A stretch of DNA of 64,000 bases from Sulfitobacter dubius (GCF_900113435.1 NZ_FOPG01000002.1:124001-188000), one strand, 5' to 3'. Counted from the first letter of the stretch, positions 55,092-64,000 are shown. Numbers and translations are program-made. Notes: generated by a model from the letters alone, not told the origin.

Positions 55092-57890
55092 ATGACATTC
55101 GGCAAAGGCCACCACCTGCATCTGATCGACGGCTCTGCCTTCATCTTTCGCGCCTATCACGCCCTGCCGCCGCTGACGCGCAAATCCGACGGCATGCCCA
55201 TCGGCGCCGTAGCAGGCTTTTGCAACATGCTGCACCGCTATGTTGAGGGCAACACCGGCCCCAATGCGCCCACGCATGTCGCCGTGATCTTCGACAAGGG
55301 CAGCCACACTTTCCGCAACGACATGTACGACCAGTACAAGGCCAACCGCGAGGCCATGCCCGAAGACCTGCGCCCGCAGATCCCGCTGACCCGCACCGCG
55401 ACCGAGGCGTTCAACATCGCCTGCAAAGAGCTTGAGGGCTATGAGGCTGATGACATCATCGCCACCCTCGCCGTACAGGCCCGCGCCGCCGGGGGGCGCT
55501 GCACGATCATCAGCTCCGACAAGGATCTGATGCAGCTTGTCGGCGACGGCGTGGAAATGCTGGACGCGATGAAGAACAAGACCATCGACCGCGATGGGGT
55601 GTTTGAGAAGTTCGGTGTCTACCCTGACCGCGTGGTGGATGTGCAGGCGCTGGCGGGCGATTCGGTCGACAACGTCCCCGGCGCGCCCGGCATCGGGATC
55701 AAGACGGCGGCGCTGTTGATCAATGAATACGGCGATCTGGATGCGCTGCTTGAACGCGCGGGCGAGATCAAACAGCCCAAACGCCGCCAGACCCTGATCG
55801 ACCATGCCGAGCAAATTCGCCTAAGCCGCAGCCTCGTCCTGCTGGACGAAAACACCCCCCTCGACTTCACCATCGACGACCTCGAAGTGCGCGACCCCGA
55901 TGCCGACCAATTGCTCGGCTTCCTGTCCGAGATGGAGTTCCGCACACTGTCAAAGCGTGTAGCCGAAGTGCTGGGCCGTGAAGCCCCCGCCATCCCCGAC
56001 GTGCCAGCGCCCGACGTGGCGGACGCACCGCAGGTCGCGGATGTGCCCTTCGATCACAGCAAATATGATCAGGTCAGCGACGCCGAAGCGCTGCGCGTCT
56101 GGCTCGACCGGATTTATGAGGTCGGCTATGTCGCGGTCGACACCGAAACCACGGGCCTGAATGAGATGACGGCGGAATTGGTCGGCGTGTCGCTCTCCGT
56201 CGAGCCGGGGCAGGCCTGCTATATCCCGCTGACCCACAAGGCCAGCCGCAGCGATGATCTGTTCGGCTCCGATGACCTAGCACCCGGCCAGATGCCGATT
56301 GAGGAAGCGCTGCAACTGCTGACTCCGATGCTGGAGGATCCTGCGATCCTCAAGATCGGGCAGAATATGAAGTACGACGGCAAGATCTTTGCCCAACTCG
56401 GCATCACTGTCGCGCCCATCGACGACACGATGCTGATGTCCTACGCGATGCACGCCGGCCTGCACGGGCATGGGATGGACACGCTCTCGGAACGTTACCT
56501 CGGCCACACGCCCTTGCCGATTAAACCGCTACTCGGCAGCGGCAAATCCGCCGTGACTTTCGACAAGGTGCCAATGGAAGACGCGGTGCCCTATGCCGCC
56601 GAGGATGCCGATGTCACCCTGCGCCTGTGGAAACTCTTCAAGCCGCAGCTGCACCGCGCCGAAGTGACCAAAGTCTATGAAACGCTTGAGCGCCCGTTGG
56701 TGTCAGTGCTGGCGCAGATGGAACGTTCGGGGATACTGGTCGATCGCGATACGCTCAGCCGCATGTCCAACGCTTTCGCCCAAAAAATGGCGGGCCTAGA
56801 GGCTGATATTCACGAGCTGGCCGGAGAGACGTTCAACGTCGGCTCCCCCGCGCAGCTGGGTGAAATCTTGTTTGGCAAGATGGGCCTTGAGGGCGGCAAA
56901 AAGGGCAAGACCGGCAAATATTCCACCGGCGCGGATGTGCTGGAGGATCTGGCGACCGAACATGACCTCGCCCGCCGGGTGCTGGACTGGCGGCAGCTGT
57001 CCAAGCTGAAATCGACCTATACCGACGCGCTGCAAGACCATGTGAACGCCGATACGGGTCGGGTGCACACCTGCTATTCCATCGCCGGGGCGGCGACGGG
57101 GCGTCTGGCCTCGACCGATCCGAACCTGCAAAACATCCCGATCCGTTCCGAGGAAGGCCGCCGCATTCGCGAGGCTTTCGTCGCCCCCGAGGGCAAGGTG
57201 CTGGTGGCACTGGACTACAGCCAGATCGAGCTGCGCATCCTCGCGCATATCGCCCAGATCGACGCGCTTAAAGAAGCCTTTGCACGCGGCGACGACATCC
57301 ACGCCATGACAGCGTCCGAGATGTTTGACGTGCCGATGGATCAGATGACCCCGGAAATTCGCCGCAACGCCAAGGCGATCAACTTCGGCGTGATCTACGG
57401 CATCTCCGGGTTCGGCCTCGCGCGCAACCTGCGCATCCCGCGGGCCGAGGCGCAGGGCTTTATCGACCGCTATTTCGAACGTTTCCCCGGCATCCGCACC
57501 TATATGGACGACACCAAAGCCTTCGCCAAAGAGCACGGGTTTGTGCAGACGCTCTTTGGCCGCAAGATCAACACGCCCAACATCGGGGCCAAGGGGCCGC
57601 AAGCCGGTTTCGCCGCCCGCGCCGCGATCAACGCGCCGATCCAAGGCACCGCCGCCGACGTGATCCGCCGCGCCATGGTTCGGATGCCCGAGGCCATCGC
57701 CGATCTGCCCGCGACGATGCTGTTGCAGGTGCACGATGAACTGCTGTTCGAGGTCGAAAAGGGTGCCGAAGACGCGCTGATCGCCGCCGCGCGTGAAGTG
57801 ATGGAAAACGCCAATGATCCGGTGGTCAAGCTGGATGTGAAGCTGATCGTCGACGCCGGCGTTGGTGCCAACTGGGCGGAGGCGCATTGA
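55092..57890 (+). CDS. polA: DNA polymerase I
   Basis: The 932-residue enzyme has a 5'-3' exonuclease domain (about 1-290: LIDGSAFIFRAYHALPPL), a 3'-5' proofreading domain with intact DTET at 350-353, and a polymerase domain with Asp708 in LDYSQIELRILAH, RNAKAINFGVIYG and QVHDELLFE. It fills gaps in repair and removes RNA primers. ATG 55092 is chosen (MTFGKGHHLHLIDGSAF); the 63-base upstream extension is not needed. All three activities look intact. Confidence 0.96.
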   Translation: MTFGKGHHLHLIDGSAFIFRAYHALPPLTRKSDGMPIGAVAGFCNMLHRYVEGNTGPNAPTHVAVIFDKGSHTFRNDMYDQYKANREAMPEDLRPQIPLTRTATEAFNIACKELEGYEADDIIATLAVQARAAGGRCTIISSDKDLMQLVGDGVEMLDAMKNKTIDRDGVFEKFGVYPDRVVDVQALAGDSVDNVPGAPGIGIKTAALLINEYGDLDALLERAGEIKQPKRRQTLIDHAEQIRLSRSLVLLDENTPLDFTIDDLEVRDPDADQLLGFLSEMEFRTLSKRVAEVLGREAPAIPDVPAPDVADAPQVADVPFDHSKYDQVSDAEALRVWLDRIYEVGYVAVDTETTGLNEMTAELVGVSLSVEPGQACYIPLTHKASRSDDLFGSDDLAPGQMPIEEALQLLTPMLEDPAILKIGQNMKYDGKIFAQLGITVAPIDDTMLMSYAMHAGLHGHGMDTLSERYLGHTPLPIKPLLGSGKSAVTFDKVPMEDAVPYAAEDADVTLRLWKLFKPQLHRAEVTKVYETLERPLVSVLAQMERSGILVDRDTLSRMSNAFAQKMAGLEADIHELAGETFNVGSPAQLGEILFGKMGLEGGKKGKTGKYSTGADVLEDLATEHDLARRVLDWRQLSKLKSTYTDALQDHVNADTGRVHTCYSIAGAATGRLASTDPNLQNIPIRSEEGRRIREAFVAPEGKVLVALDYSQIELRILAHIAQIDALKEAFARGDDIHAMTASEMFDVPMDQMTPEIRRNAKAINFGVIYGISGFGLARNLRIPRAEAQGFIDRYFERFPGIRTYMDDTKAFAKEHGFVQTLFGRKINTPNIGAKGPQAGFAARAAINAPIQGTAADVIRRAMVRMPEAIADLPATMLLQVHDELLFEVEKGAEDALIAAAREVMENANDPVVKLDVKLIVDAGVGANWAEAH

Positions 57891-58096
57891 TGGATCATAC
57901 AGACCTCCCCGAAGACCTCGCCCAAGCGTTGGAGGAGACCGGCGCACGGGCGGGCTGGGACGGCTACAGCGATGAGCTGCGCGACGATGCGCTGGCATGG
58001 ATCGACAGCGCGCGGACCACGACGGCGCGGTCGAAACGGGTGGACGACGTGGCGCGCTTTGCCGGTAAAGGGCTTCCGCCGACACCGTTTCAGTGA
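57890..58096 (+). CDS. Small YdeI/OmpD-associated-like protein, 68 aa
   Basis: The 68-residue product starts in the polA stop codon (TGATG). Its second half (DALAWIDSARTTTARSKRV) resembles the C-terminal helix-rich part of YdeI/OmpD-associated proteins, a short stretch, so the family call is tentative. It is likely co-translated with polA. No signal peptide. Confidence 0.65.
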   Translation: MDHTDLPEDLAQALEETGARAGWDGYSDELRDDALAWIDSARTTTARSKRVDDVARFAGKGLPPTPFQ

Positions 58097-58174
58097 GAGA
58101 GAGGGCCATCGCCTGCCCGCGGGTCGGCGATCCCAACGCTCGTTCATGCCTCTTTATAGTTCAGCCATGATGTG

Positions 58175-58186
58175 ACTTAGCTAAGT
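58175..58186. repeat. Perfect 12-base palindrome
   Basis: ACTTAGCTAAGT equals its reverse complement. It lies in the 275-base gap before the GST gene, with no recognised role; a dimeric regulator site is possible. Confidence 0.5.
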
Positions 58187-58280
58187 TGCGCCAAGCCTCG
58201 CCAAATCGCCTACCCGGTCGCACTTGAGGTGCGCCCATCATATAGCGGCACGCCTTTGGCGTGACGGGCGGGCAGGCGCT

Positions 58281-58310
58281 GGCCCGGCGCCTGCGGCTTG
58301 ATTCCGGACC
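58281..58310 (+). repeat. Interspersed stem-loop repeat, copy 2
   Basis: This copy matches the reverse complement of 41302-41331 at 29 of 30 bases. The one change, base 58308 (A), weakens one arm pair. It lies 62 bases before the GST start, so its position relative to genes differs from copy 1. Confidence 0.75.
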
Positions 58311-58371
58311 GGATGGCATAGATCGTCGTCTGCGCATAGAATCTCGGACCTTTTGCCGCTATTCACACACC

Positions 58372-58989
58372 ATGACTCCAATCCTCTACTCCTTCCGCCG
58401 CTGCCCCTATGCCATGCGCGCCCGCCTTGCCATTGCTGCCGCGCAAACGCCCGTTCACCTGCGCGAAGTCGTCCTGCGGGACAAACCGCACGCCTTCCTC
58501 GACGCCTCGCCCACCGCCACCGTACCCTGCCTCGTGACGGACGAGGGCCCTATCGACGAAAGCCTCGACATCATGAAATGGGCGCTGGCCCAGAACGATC
58601 CCGAAGGTTGGTGCGACATGCCGCCCGAGGGGCACGATTGGATCGCCCGCGCCGACGGCCCGTTCAAAGACGCGCTGGACCGCACCAAATACGCCACCCG
58701 CTATCCCAATGTGGACCCCGAAGAACAACGCGCCAAGGCCGCCGCCTTTCTCCAAGACCTCGACGCGCAACTGGACGATTGGATTTTCGACCGTCCCACG
58801 CTGGCAGATTACGCGATCCTGCCCTTCGTGCGGCAGTTCGCCTTCATCGACCGTGACTGGTTCGACGCGCAGGATTGGCCCGCCCTGCGCGGCTGGCTCG
58901 ACCGGTTCCTCGCCTCGCCCCGGTTCGAAAGCGTGATGAGCAAATACCCCCAGTGGCAGCCCGACGATGCGCCGGTGTCATTCCCCTAA
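58372..58989 (+). CDS. Glutathione S-transferase family protein
   Basis: The 205-residue protein has an N-terminal thioredoxin fold with YSFRRCPYAMRARLA (Cys11, omega-like or monothiol-type) and TATVPCLVTDEG, and a helical C-terminal domain ending near RFESVMSKYPQW. It should use glutathione in reduction or conjugation; substrate unknown. ATG 58372 is chosen because the upstream part has no GST similarity. The 3' end overlaps the convergent hyi-type gene by 12 bases. Confidence 0.88.
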   Translation: MTPILYSFRRCPYAMRARLAIAAAQTPVHLREVVLRDKPHAFLDASPTATVPCLVTDEGPIDESLDIMKWALAQNDPEGWCDMPPEGHDWIARADGPFKDALDRTKYATRYPNVDPEEQRAKAAAFLQDLDAQLDDWIFDRPTLADYAILPFVRQFAFIDRDWFDAQDWPALRGWLDRFLASPRFESVMSKYPQWQPDDAPVSFP

Positions 58990-59742
58990 GGCGGCCACCC
59001 ATTCAAGCGTCTTCTCTGTCGCCACGCCCGGCGCATACTCCCCGCTGACAAAACCGTCATAGCCCGCCCGAAGCGCGGCGAAGAGCCCGTCGAAATCGAC
59101 TTCGCCACTGCCCGGCGCCCCGCGCTCTGGCGCATCACCTAGCTGCACATGGCGGATAAGGCGGCGGTATTCCTCAAACACCGCGACAGCATCGCCGTGG
59201 ATCATCTGCGCGTGAAAACTGTCGAACTGCAGCGCCACATTGGGCGCGTCCACTGCCACGAGCAGCTCTGCCGCCTGAGCATAATCGTTCAGGAAATAGC
59301 CCGGCTTGGCCTGCGGGCAGAGCGGCTCAATCATCAACGTGACCCCCGGCGGCGCCTCGGCGGCGGCATAGCGGAGGTTCGCCATAAAAGTCTCTGTCGC
59401 CGCTGCCCCCTCGGTCTCTCCGGCCATGACATGCACCATTCTGGGCCGCAGCGCGTCGACATAGCGCCAGACGCGGCGCATATCATGGGCAAAGCGTGCC
59501 TCCCCGCCCGGAATGGCCGCGAAACCGGGCTGACCGCCGGTATAATTCGGCGGTGGGGCATTGATCAGGGCAAGGGTTAACCCGTTGCGCAGCAAGGCGC
59601 GCTGCGTCTCTTTCGCGGGGATGCCATAGGGAGACAACACTTCGACCGCGCCAAACCCCGCCTCTGCCGCCGCGTCGAACCGATCCAGATAGGGCAGGTC
59701 CGACCAGAGCAGCGACAGGTTGGCGGCAGGTATCAGCGGCAT
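58978..59742 (-). CDS. Hydroxypyruvate isomerase family TIM-barrel protein
   Basis: The 254-residue AP-endonuclease-2-like barrel has MPLIPAANLSLLWSDLPYLDRF and metal-site residues in MIEPLCPQAKPGYFLND, LQFDSFHAQMIHGD and VQLGDAPERGAPGSGEVD. Members isomerise hydroxypyruvate to tartronate semialdehyde or 2-oxo-tetronate sugars (Hyi/OtnI). No glyoxylate genes are nearby, so the substrate is open. It lies 18 bases after the DUF1285 gene. Confidence 0.87.
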   Translation of the reverse strand: MPLIPAANLSLLWSDLPYLDRFDAAAEAGFGAVEVLSPYGIPAKETQRALLRNGLTLALINAPPPNYTGGQPGFAAIPGGEARFAHDMRRVWRYVDALRPRMVHVMAGETEGAAATETFMANLRYAAAEAPPGVTLMIEPLCPQAKPGYFLNDYAQAAELLVAVDAPNVALQFDSFHAQMIHGDAVAVFEEYRRLIRHVQLGDAPERGAPGSGEVDFDGLFAALRAGYDGFVSGEYAPGVATEKTLEWVAALGE

Positions 59743-59760
59743 TTCGGGCTTTCGATGGCT

Positions 59761-60348
59761 TTACGGCAGGTCTTCCGACGGAATGATGCCAAAGAATTCT
59801 CCGCCGGACCAGACACCAAACCAACCGCCGCAGTGCACACCCAGATCGACCAAGCGGTAAAAGCTTTTGCGGTCAATCAGCGCCTCAAGGTTTCGACGCA
59901 CCAGCACATAGGGCGACGGCTCACCCGTTTCCTCATCGCGCACGACGCGGATCGGATGCTCCGGCCCCGCTTCGGCCACGTCGCCCAGATTGGTGATAAA
60001 CCGCAACTGCTGCGCCTCGCCCGCGCCTTCGGCCTCAAAATCCACGGCGACAAAGGGCGCATCTTCGACCGTGATGCCCACCTTCTCGACCGGGGACTTG
60101 AGGAAATAGTCATCCCCCTCGCGCCAGAGAATCGATGCGAACAATTTGACCAATTCGATCCGCCCAATCGGCGTGCCTTGGTAGAACCACGTCCCATCGC
60201 GTTTGATTTGCATGTCCAGATCGCCGCAGAATTCCGGGTTCCACTTCTCAAGTGGCGGTGTTCCGCGCGTTTTTGCGGCCTTGGCGGCTTCGATCAGGCT
60301 ATCTGCACTGGGTGTCACGGTATTTTGTCCGCTCATTGGTTTTGCCAT
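59761..60348 (-). CDS. DUF1285 family protein
   Basis: The 195-residue protein has the DUF1285 core: CGDLDMQIKRDGTWFYQGTPIGR, EGDDYFLKSPVEKVGI and VEDAPFVAVDFEAEG. It is soluble and of unknown function; some relatives have structures but no activity is known to me. The start is MAKPMSGQ at 60348; MSGQ at 60336 is an alternative. It diverges from the moxR-type gene with a 58-base gap. Confidence 0.87.
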   Translation of the reverse strand: MAKPMSGQNTVTPSADSLIEAAKAAKTRGTPPLEKWNPEFCGDLDMQIKRDGTWFYQGTPIGRIELVKLFASILWREGDDYFLKSPVEKVGITVEDAPFVAVDFEAEGAGEAQQLRFITNLGDVAEAGPEHPIRVVRDEETGEPSPYVLVRRNLEALIDRKSFYRLVDLGVHCGGWFGVWSGGEFFGIIPSEDLP

Positions 60349-60406
60349 TCCCTTTGGTCGCGATACACTTACACCTGAAAGATATAACTCCGGGGAAAGA
60401 AATGTC

Positions 60407-61414
60407 ATGGCCGAAGCGGATGATCTGATCGCGCAAATCGAAGCGCTGACCGAAAAACTGGGCGAGGCCAAGCAGTCGATCACCGGGCGGTTTGTCGGGC
60501 AAGAGCAGGTCGTGGACCTCGCCCTCACGGCTCTGCTCTGCGGTGGCCACGGGCTGCTGATCGGCCTGCCGGGCTTGGGCAAGACACGTCTGGTCGAGAC
60601 CTTGAGCACCGTCATGGGCCTGCACGGCAACCGCGTGCAATTCACCCCCGATCTGATGCCCGCCGATATTCTGGGCTCCGAAGTGCTTGATACCGCGCCC
60701 GATGGCAGCCGCGCCTTTCGCTTTATCGAAGGGCCGATCTTTTGCCAGCTTCTGATGGCGGATGAGATCAACCGCGCCAGTCCGCGCACGCAATCCGCAC
60801 TTTTGCAGGCGATGCAGGAAAAGACGGTGACTGTGGCGGGCCAAGACCGCGCATTGGGTCAGCCCTTCCACGTGCTCGCCACGCAAAACCCGATCGAGCA
60901 AGAAGGCACCTACCCGCTGCCCGAAGCACAGCTTGACCGTTTCCTCGTGCAGATCGACGTGGCCTACCCCGACCGCGCGACGGAGCGGGACATTCTGATC
61001 GCCACAACCGGCGTCGAAGATGGCGCGGTGCGTCCTGTCTTCACTACCGAAGACCTGCTGGCCGCACAAAACCTGCTGCGCCGGATGCCCGTAGGCGACA
61101 GCGTGGTGGAGCTGATCCTTGACCTTGTCCGCGCCTTCCGCCCCCATGAACCCGAGGCCACCCAGCCCGTGCGCGAGAGTGTTGCTTGGGGCCCCGGCCC
61201 CCGTGCCGCGCAGGCGCTGATGTTGACGGTCCGCGCCCGTGCGCTGCTGGAGGGGCGGCTTGCCCCCTCTGCCGAAGACGTGCTGGCGATGGCCCGCCCG
61301 GTGCTGAGCCACCGGATGGCGTTGAACTTTGCCGCCCGCGCACGCGGCGAAAGCCTGCAAGGGCTGATCGACGCCACCGCCGGTCAATTGATCGGGAAAA
61401 AGGCCGCCGCGTGA
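60407..61414 (+). CDS. MoxR-family AAA+ ATPase
   Basis: The 335-residue chaperone-like ATPase has Walker A GLPGLGKT (53-60), Walker B LLMADEINRASPRTQSALL, sensor 1 ATQNPIEQEGTYPLPEAQLD, and an ADILGSEV loop. MoxR proteins work with von Willebrand A-type partners to fold or load metalloenzymes or handle envelope stress. GGGGAAAG precedes the ATG. Its stop overlaps the DUF58 GTG. Confidence 0.93.
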   Translation: MAEADDLIAQIEALTEKLGEAKQSITGRFVGQEQVVDLALTALLCGGHGLLIGLPGLGKTRLVETLSTVMGLHGNRVQFTPDLMPADILGSEVLDTAPDGSRAFRFIEGPIFCQLLMADEINRASPRTQSALLQAMQEKTVTVAGQDRALGQPFHVLATQNPIEQEGTYPLPEAQLDRFLVQIDVAYPDRATERDILIATTGVEDGAVRPVFTTEDLLAAQNLLRRMPVGDSVVELILDLVRAFRPHEPEATQPVRESVAWGPGPRAAQALMLTVRARALLEGRLAPSAEDVLAMARPVLSHRMALNFAARARGESLQGLIDATAGQLIGKKAAA

Positions 61415-62298
61415 CCCATTCCCCCCTAACCCTCAGGGCCAACGCCGAGGGCGAGGCGGCCCGGTTGCCAGCGCTGCTAGCGCGGGCCGAGCAACTGGCA
61501 GGTGCTGTGCTGCCCGGTGCCCATGGCCGCCGTCGGGCAGGGTCTGGGGATGATTTCTGGCAATACCGCCCCGCGCAAATGGGGGACAGCCGGCGGATGG
61601 TCGACCACCGCCGCTCGGCGCGCGGCGATCAAGAGTTCGTGCGCGAGCGGGAATGGCAAATTGCGCAGTCGGTCATGCTTTGGGTCGATCAGGGCGCGTC
61701 GATGCGCTTTGCCTCTGACAAAGGGCTGCCCGATAAGGCGGATCGCGCGCGTTTGCTTGGTCTCGCGCTGTCGATCCTGCTGCTGCGCGGCGGTGAACGG
61801 GTGGGCCTTACCGGCGCCGCCCTGCCGCCCCGGCGCGGCAACCCGCAGATCCTGCGTCTGGCCGAATTGCTCTGCCAAGAAGACACCCGCGAATATGCCC
61901 CGCCCGAACACCGCGGCATGATCCCCCATGCGCGGGCGATCTTTATCTCGGATTTCTTGGGCGACCTCGACCCCGTCCGCACCGCGCTGACCAAAGCCGC
62001 TGACCGCGGCGTGCGCGGCGTGCTTTACCACCTGCTCGACCCAGCAGAGGAAGCCTTCCCCTTTGCGGGCCGTACCATTTTCGAAAGCGTCGGCGGCACG
62101 CTGCGCCATGAGACGTTGAAGGCGAATGACCTGCGCGACCGCTATCTCGACCGGCTCGCAGCGCGCAAAGATGAATTGCAACAACTCTGCGTCCGCACCG
62201 GCTGGCGCTACGGGCTGCACCACACGGATGCGTCGGCGCAATCGGCGCTGCTGTGGCTCTATGGCGCGTTGGACGCGCGACAAGGGAGTGCGGCATGA
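61411..62298 (+). CDS. DUF58 domain protein
   Basis: The 295-residue protein has the DUF58 marker DDFWQYRPAQMGDSRRMVDHRRSA-type segment (residues 47 onward) and WQIAQSVMLWVDQGASM, a VWA-like domain with the first metal-site Asp. It should pair with the MoxR ATPase encoded just before it. The GTG start (MTHSPLTLRANAEGEAARL) overlaps the moxR-type stop by four bases. No membrane segment. Confidence 0.9.
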   Translation: MTHSPLTLRANAEGEAARLPALLARAEQLAGAVLPGAHGRRRAGSGDDFWQYRPAQMGDSRRMVDHRRSARGDQEFVREREWQIAQSVMLWVDQGASMRFASDKGLPDKADRARLLGLALSILLLRGGERVGLTGAALPPRRGNPQILRLAELLCQEDTREYAPPEHRGMIPHARAIFISDFLGDLDPVRTALTKAADRGVRGVLYHLLDPAEEAFPFAGRTIFESVGGTLRHETLKANDLRDRYLDRLAARKDELQQLCVRTGWRYGLHHTDASAQSALLWLYGALDARQGSAA

Positions 62299-64000
62299 GC
62301 GTTTTCGGCGGCATTGGTTTCACCGCGCCTTGGCTTCTGCTGGCCCTGCTGGCGCTGCCGATCCTGTGGCTGATCCTGCGTGCCGTGCCCCCGGCCCCGA
62401 TCCGCCGCCGCTTTCCCGGTGTGGCGCTGCTCTTGGGTCTGGCGGATGACGAAAGCACGACGGACCGCACCCCGTGGTGGCTGCTGCTACTGCGGATGCT
62501 GGCCGTGGCTGCGATCATTGTTGGCCTTGCCGGGCCGGTCCTGAACCCGCAGGCCGAGGCGGAACAGGGCAGCGGCCCCCTATTGATGGTGCTTGATGGC
62601 TCATGGGCCGGAGCCAGCGGCTGGGACCGCAAATTGACAGCTTTAGACGCGCAACTGACCCGCGCCGGACGAGCCGAGCGGACAGTGGGCATCCTGACAC
62701 TGACCGACCCGCAGGTGCCAACCTTCCAATCCGCTGATGTGTGGCGCAGCCGCCTTCCCGGGCTTTCCCCCGCGCCGTGGCAGCCTTCCCCAGCTGAGAT
62801 CGCCCGCGCAACCGAAATCATGGCAGACCTGCCCGGCTTTGACACGATGTGGTTCAGCGATGGCTTGGACTATCCGGGCCGCGATGACCTGCGCACCGCG
62901 CTGCAATCCAAAGGCGCGGTGGAGGTGCATCAATCGGCGAGCAATGTCATCGGCATCGCCCCCGCCGTCTACCAAGATGGCGCAATCGACTTGACCCTGC
63001 GCCGCGCCATTCCCGGCCCGGAGCGCGAGGCCGTGGTGCAGGCCCATGGTCGCGACCCCGCAGGCAATGCCCGCATTTTGGCCACCGCCAATGCCAGTTT
63101 CGAGGCGGGCGCGACCGAGGCCACCACCTCCCTGTCGCTGCCCGCCGAACTGCGCGCGCGACTGACCTCCTTCGACATCGCAGGACAACGTTCTGCCGGG
63201 GCGCGTACCTTGGTCGATGACGGGCTGCGCCGCCGTGAGGTCGCGCTGATCAGCGGGCGCGGGGCGCAGGAGGGGCTGCAACTGCTCTCTCCGCTGCATT
63301 ACATTGAACAGGCGCTGGCTCCGAATGCAGACCTGATCGACGGCACGCTGACCGATGTTCTGCCCGCCAACCCCGATGTGATCGTGCTGGCCGATGTGGC
63401 CACCCTCAGCCCCGCCGAAGCAGAGCCGCTGCAAGAGTGGATTGACGCGGGCGGTATGCTCATTCGCTTCGCCGGACCGCGCATTGCGGCGAGTGACGTC
63501 AGCCGCATCGACGAAGACCCGCTGATGCCCGTGCGCCTGCGTGCCGGGGGGCGCAGCGTGGGCGGAGCAATGTCTTGGGGCGAGCCGAAGGCGCTGGCCC
63601 CGTTCCGCAACGGTTCTCCCTTCTTCGGCCTGCCGGTGCCAGATGACGTGACCGTTTCCGCGCAGGTCGTGGCGCAACCGGACCCGACACTGGCCGACCG
63701 GGTGATTGCGTCGCTGAGTGACGGCACGCCGCTGGTCACGCGCAAGGCCGTCGGTCAGGGGCAGATCGTACTTTTCCACGTCACCGCCACGGCGGAATGG
63801 TCGACCCTGCCGCTGTCGGGCCTTTTCGTGCAGATGATGGAGCGGCTGGCTGTGTCCTCTGGCGCCAGCACGCCCGAGGCCGGTAGCCTTGAGGGCACCA
63901 CATGGACCCCGCTCCGGGTGATGGACGGTTTCGGCACCCTGTCGGAGGCGGGCAACCTGCCCGGTGTCGCGGGGCCAGAGCTGATCTCGGCCCCCGCGGA
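62295..64000 (+). CDS. BatA-like membrane protein, probable DUF4159 type (3' truncated by window edge)
   Basis: At least 568 codons remain open to the edge. An N-terminal BatA-like region has two membrane helices (FTAPWLLLALLALPILWLIL, about 9-28, and WWLLLLRMLAVAAIIVGLAG, about 57-76) flanking RRRFPGVALLLGLAD, followed by a large soluble VWA-like domain (LLMVLDGSWAGASGWDRK). A C-terminal DUF4159 is expected but lies outside the window. The ATG overlaps the DUF58 stop. Role unknown beyond the MoxR/VWA system. Confidence 0.87.
   Translation, partial: MSVFGGIGFTAPWLLLALLALPILWLILRAVPPAPIRRRFPGVALLLGLADDESTTDRTPWWLLLLRMLAVAAIIVGLAGPVLNPQAEAEQGSGPLLMVLDGSWAGASGWDRKLTALDAQLTRAGRAERTVGILTLTDPQVPTFQSADVWRSRLPGLSPAPWQPSPAEIARATEIMADLPGFDTMWFSDGLDYPGRDDLRTALQSKGAVEVHQSASNVIGIAPAVYQDGAIDLTLRRAIPGPEREAVVQAHGRDPAGNARILATANASFEAGATEATTSLSLPAELRARLTSFDIAGQRSAGARTLVDDGLRRREVALISGRGAQEGLQLLSPLHYIEQALAPNADLIDGTLTDVLPANPDVIVLADVATLSPAEAEPLQEWIDAGGMLIRFAGPRIAASDVSRIDEDPLMPVRLRAGGRSVGGAMSWGEPKALAPFRNGSPFFGLPVPDDVTVSAQVVAQPDPTLADRVIASLSDGTPLVTRKAVGQGQIVLFHVTATAEWSTLPLSGLFVQMMERLAVSSGASTPEAGSLEGTTWTPLRVMDGFGTLSEAGNLPGVAGPELISAPA

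Overview
The window is a gene-dense, GC-rich stretch of core chromosome from an alphaproteobacterium, most likely a marine Rhodobacteraceae of the Roseobacter group. The basis is the gene set: a soeABC-type cytoplasmic sulfite dehydrogenase with a taurine-pyruvate-type aminotransferase, three tandem peptide deformylase genes before fmt, a SelD fused to an NDH-like flavoprotein, an Afg1/ZapE ATPase and an NDUFS6-like zinc protein near polA. Genus is a guess (Sulfitobacter or a relative). I see no insertion sequence, phage, CRISPR array, rRNA or tRNA gene. About 63 protein genes are listed, many in operons with 1 to 4 base overlaps. Layout: 1-3.3 kb holds the 3' end of rnhA, a TRIC-like membrane protein, and a leftward operon of three def genes plus fmt. 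3.3-9.6 kb holds a MalY/PatB C-S lyase, a glutathionyl-hydroquinone reductase, two late cobalamin genes (cobD, cbiB), an MltB-like transglycosylase and a rhodanese. 9.7-13.3 kb has RidA and the tRNA selenouridine pair mnmH and selD, convergent and overlapping. 13.6-15.7 kb is a DEAD-box helicase with a long basic tail. 15.8-26.4 kb is the most distinctive part: a tpa-like aminotransferase, a small glycine-zipper lipoprotein, nagK-nagA, a divergent MocR/TauR-like regulator, and soeABC. Together these suggest organosulfonate use: taurine is deaminated by Tpa, Xsc (not in the window) releases sulfite, and SoeABC oxidises it to sulfate. A shared two-part motif lies before tpa and between nagK and the regulator gene. 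26.4-37 kb has dapA, slt, a DMT exporter, divergent mnmD and an MnmC2-like oxidase, an OmpA-type lipoprotein, an Ada/Ogt-like repair protein, nth-adoK-GNAT, and rppH with a secreted unknown. 37-50.6 kb has fadH, zntB, a LysR regulator, zapE, accD-folC, a CPBP protease, ilvD with an overlapping lipoprotein gene, two unknown genes and a class D beta-lactamase. 50.6-58.1 kb has the gpmI-envC-ctpA envelope operon, an NDUFS6-like zinc protein and polA. 58.3-64 kb has a GST, a hydroxypyruvate isomerase-like gene, a DUF1285 gene and the start of a MoxR / DUF58 / BatA-like operon cut by the window edge. The most interesting leads are the shared operator-like motif, an 18-codon ORF joining soeA to soeB by ATGA at both ends, the def triplication with a degenerate third copy, the split divergent mnmC functions, and a 30-base stem-loop repeated in opposite orientation about 17 kb apart. 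No wholly novel multi-gene system could be shown from sequence alone.
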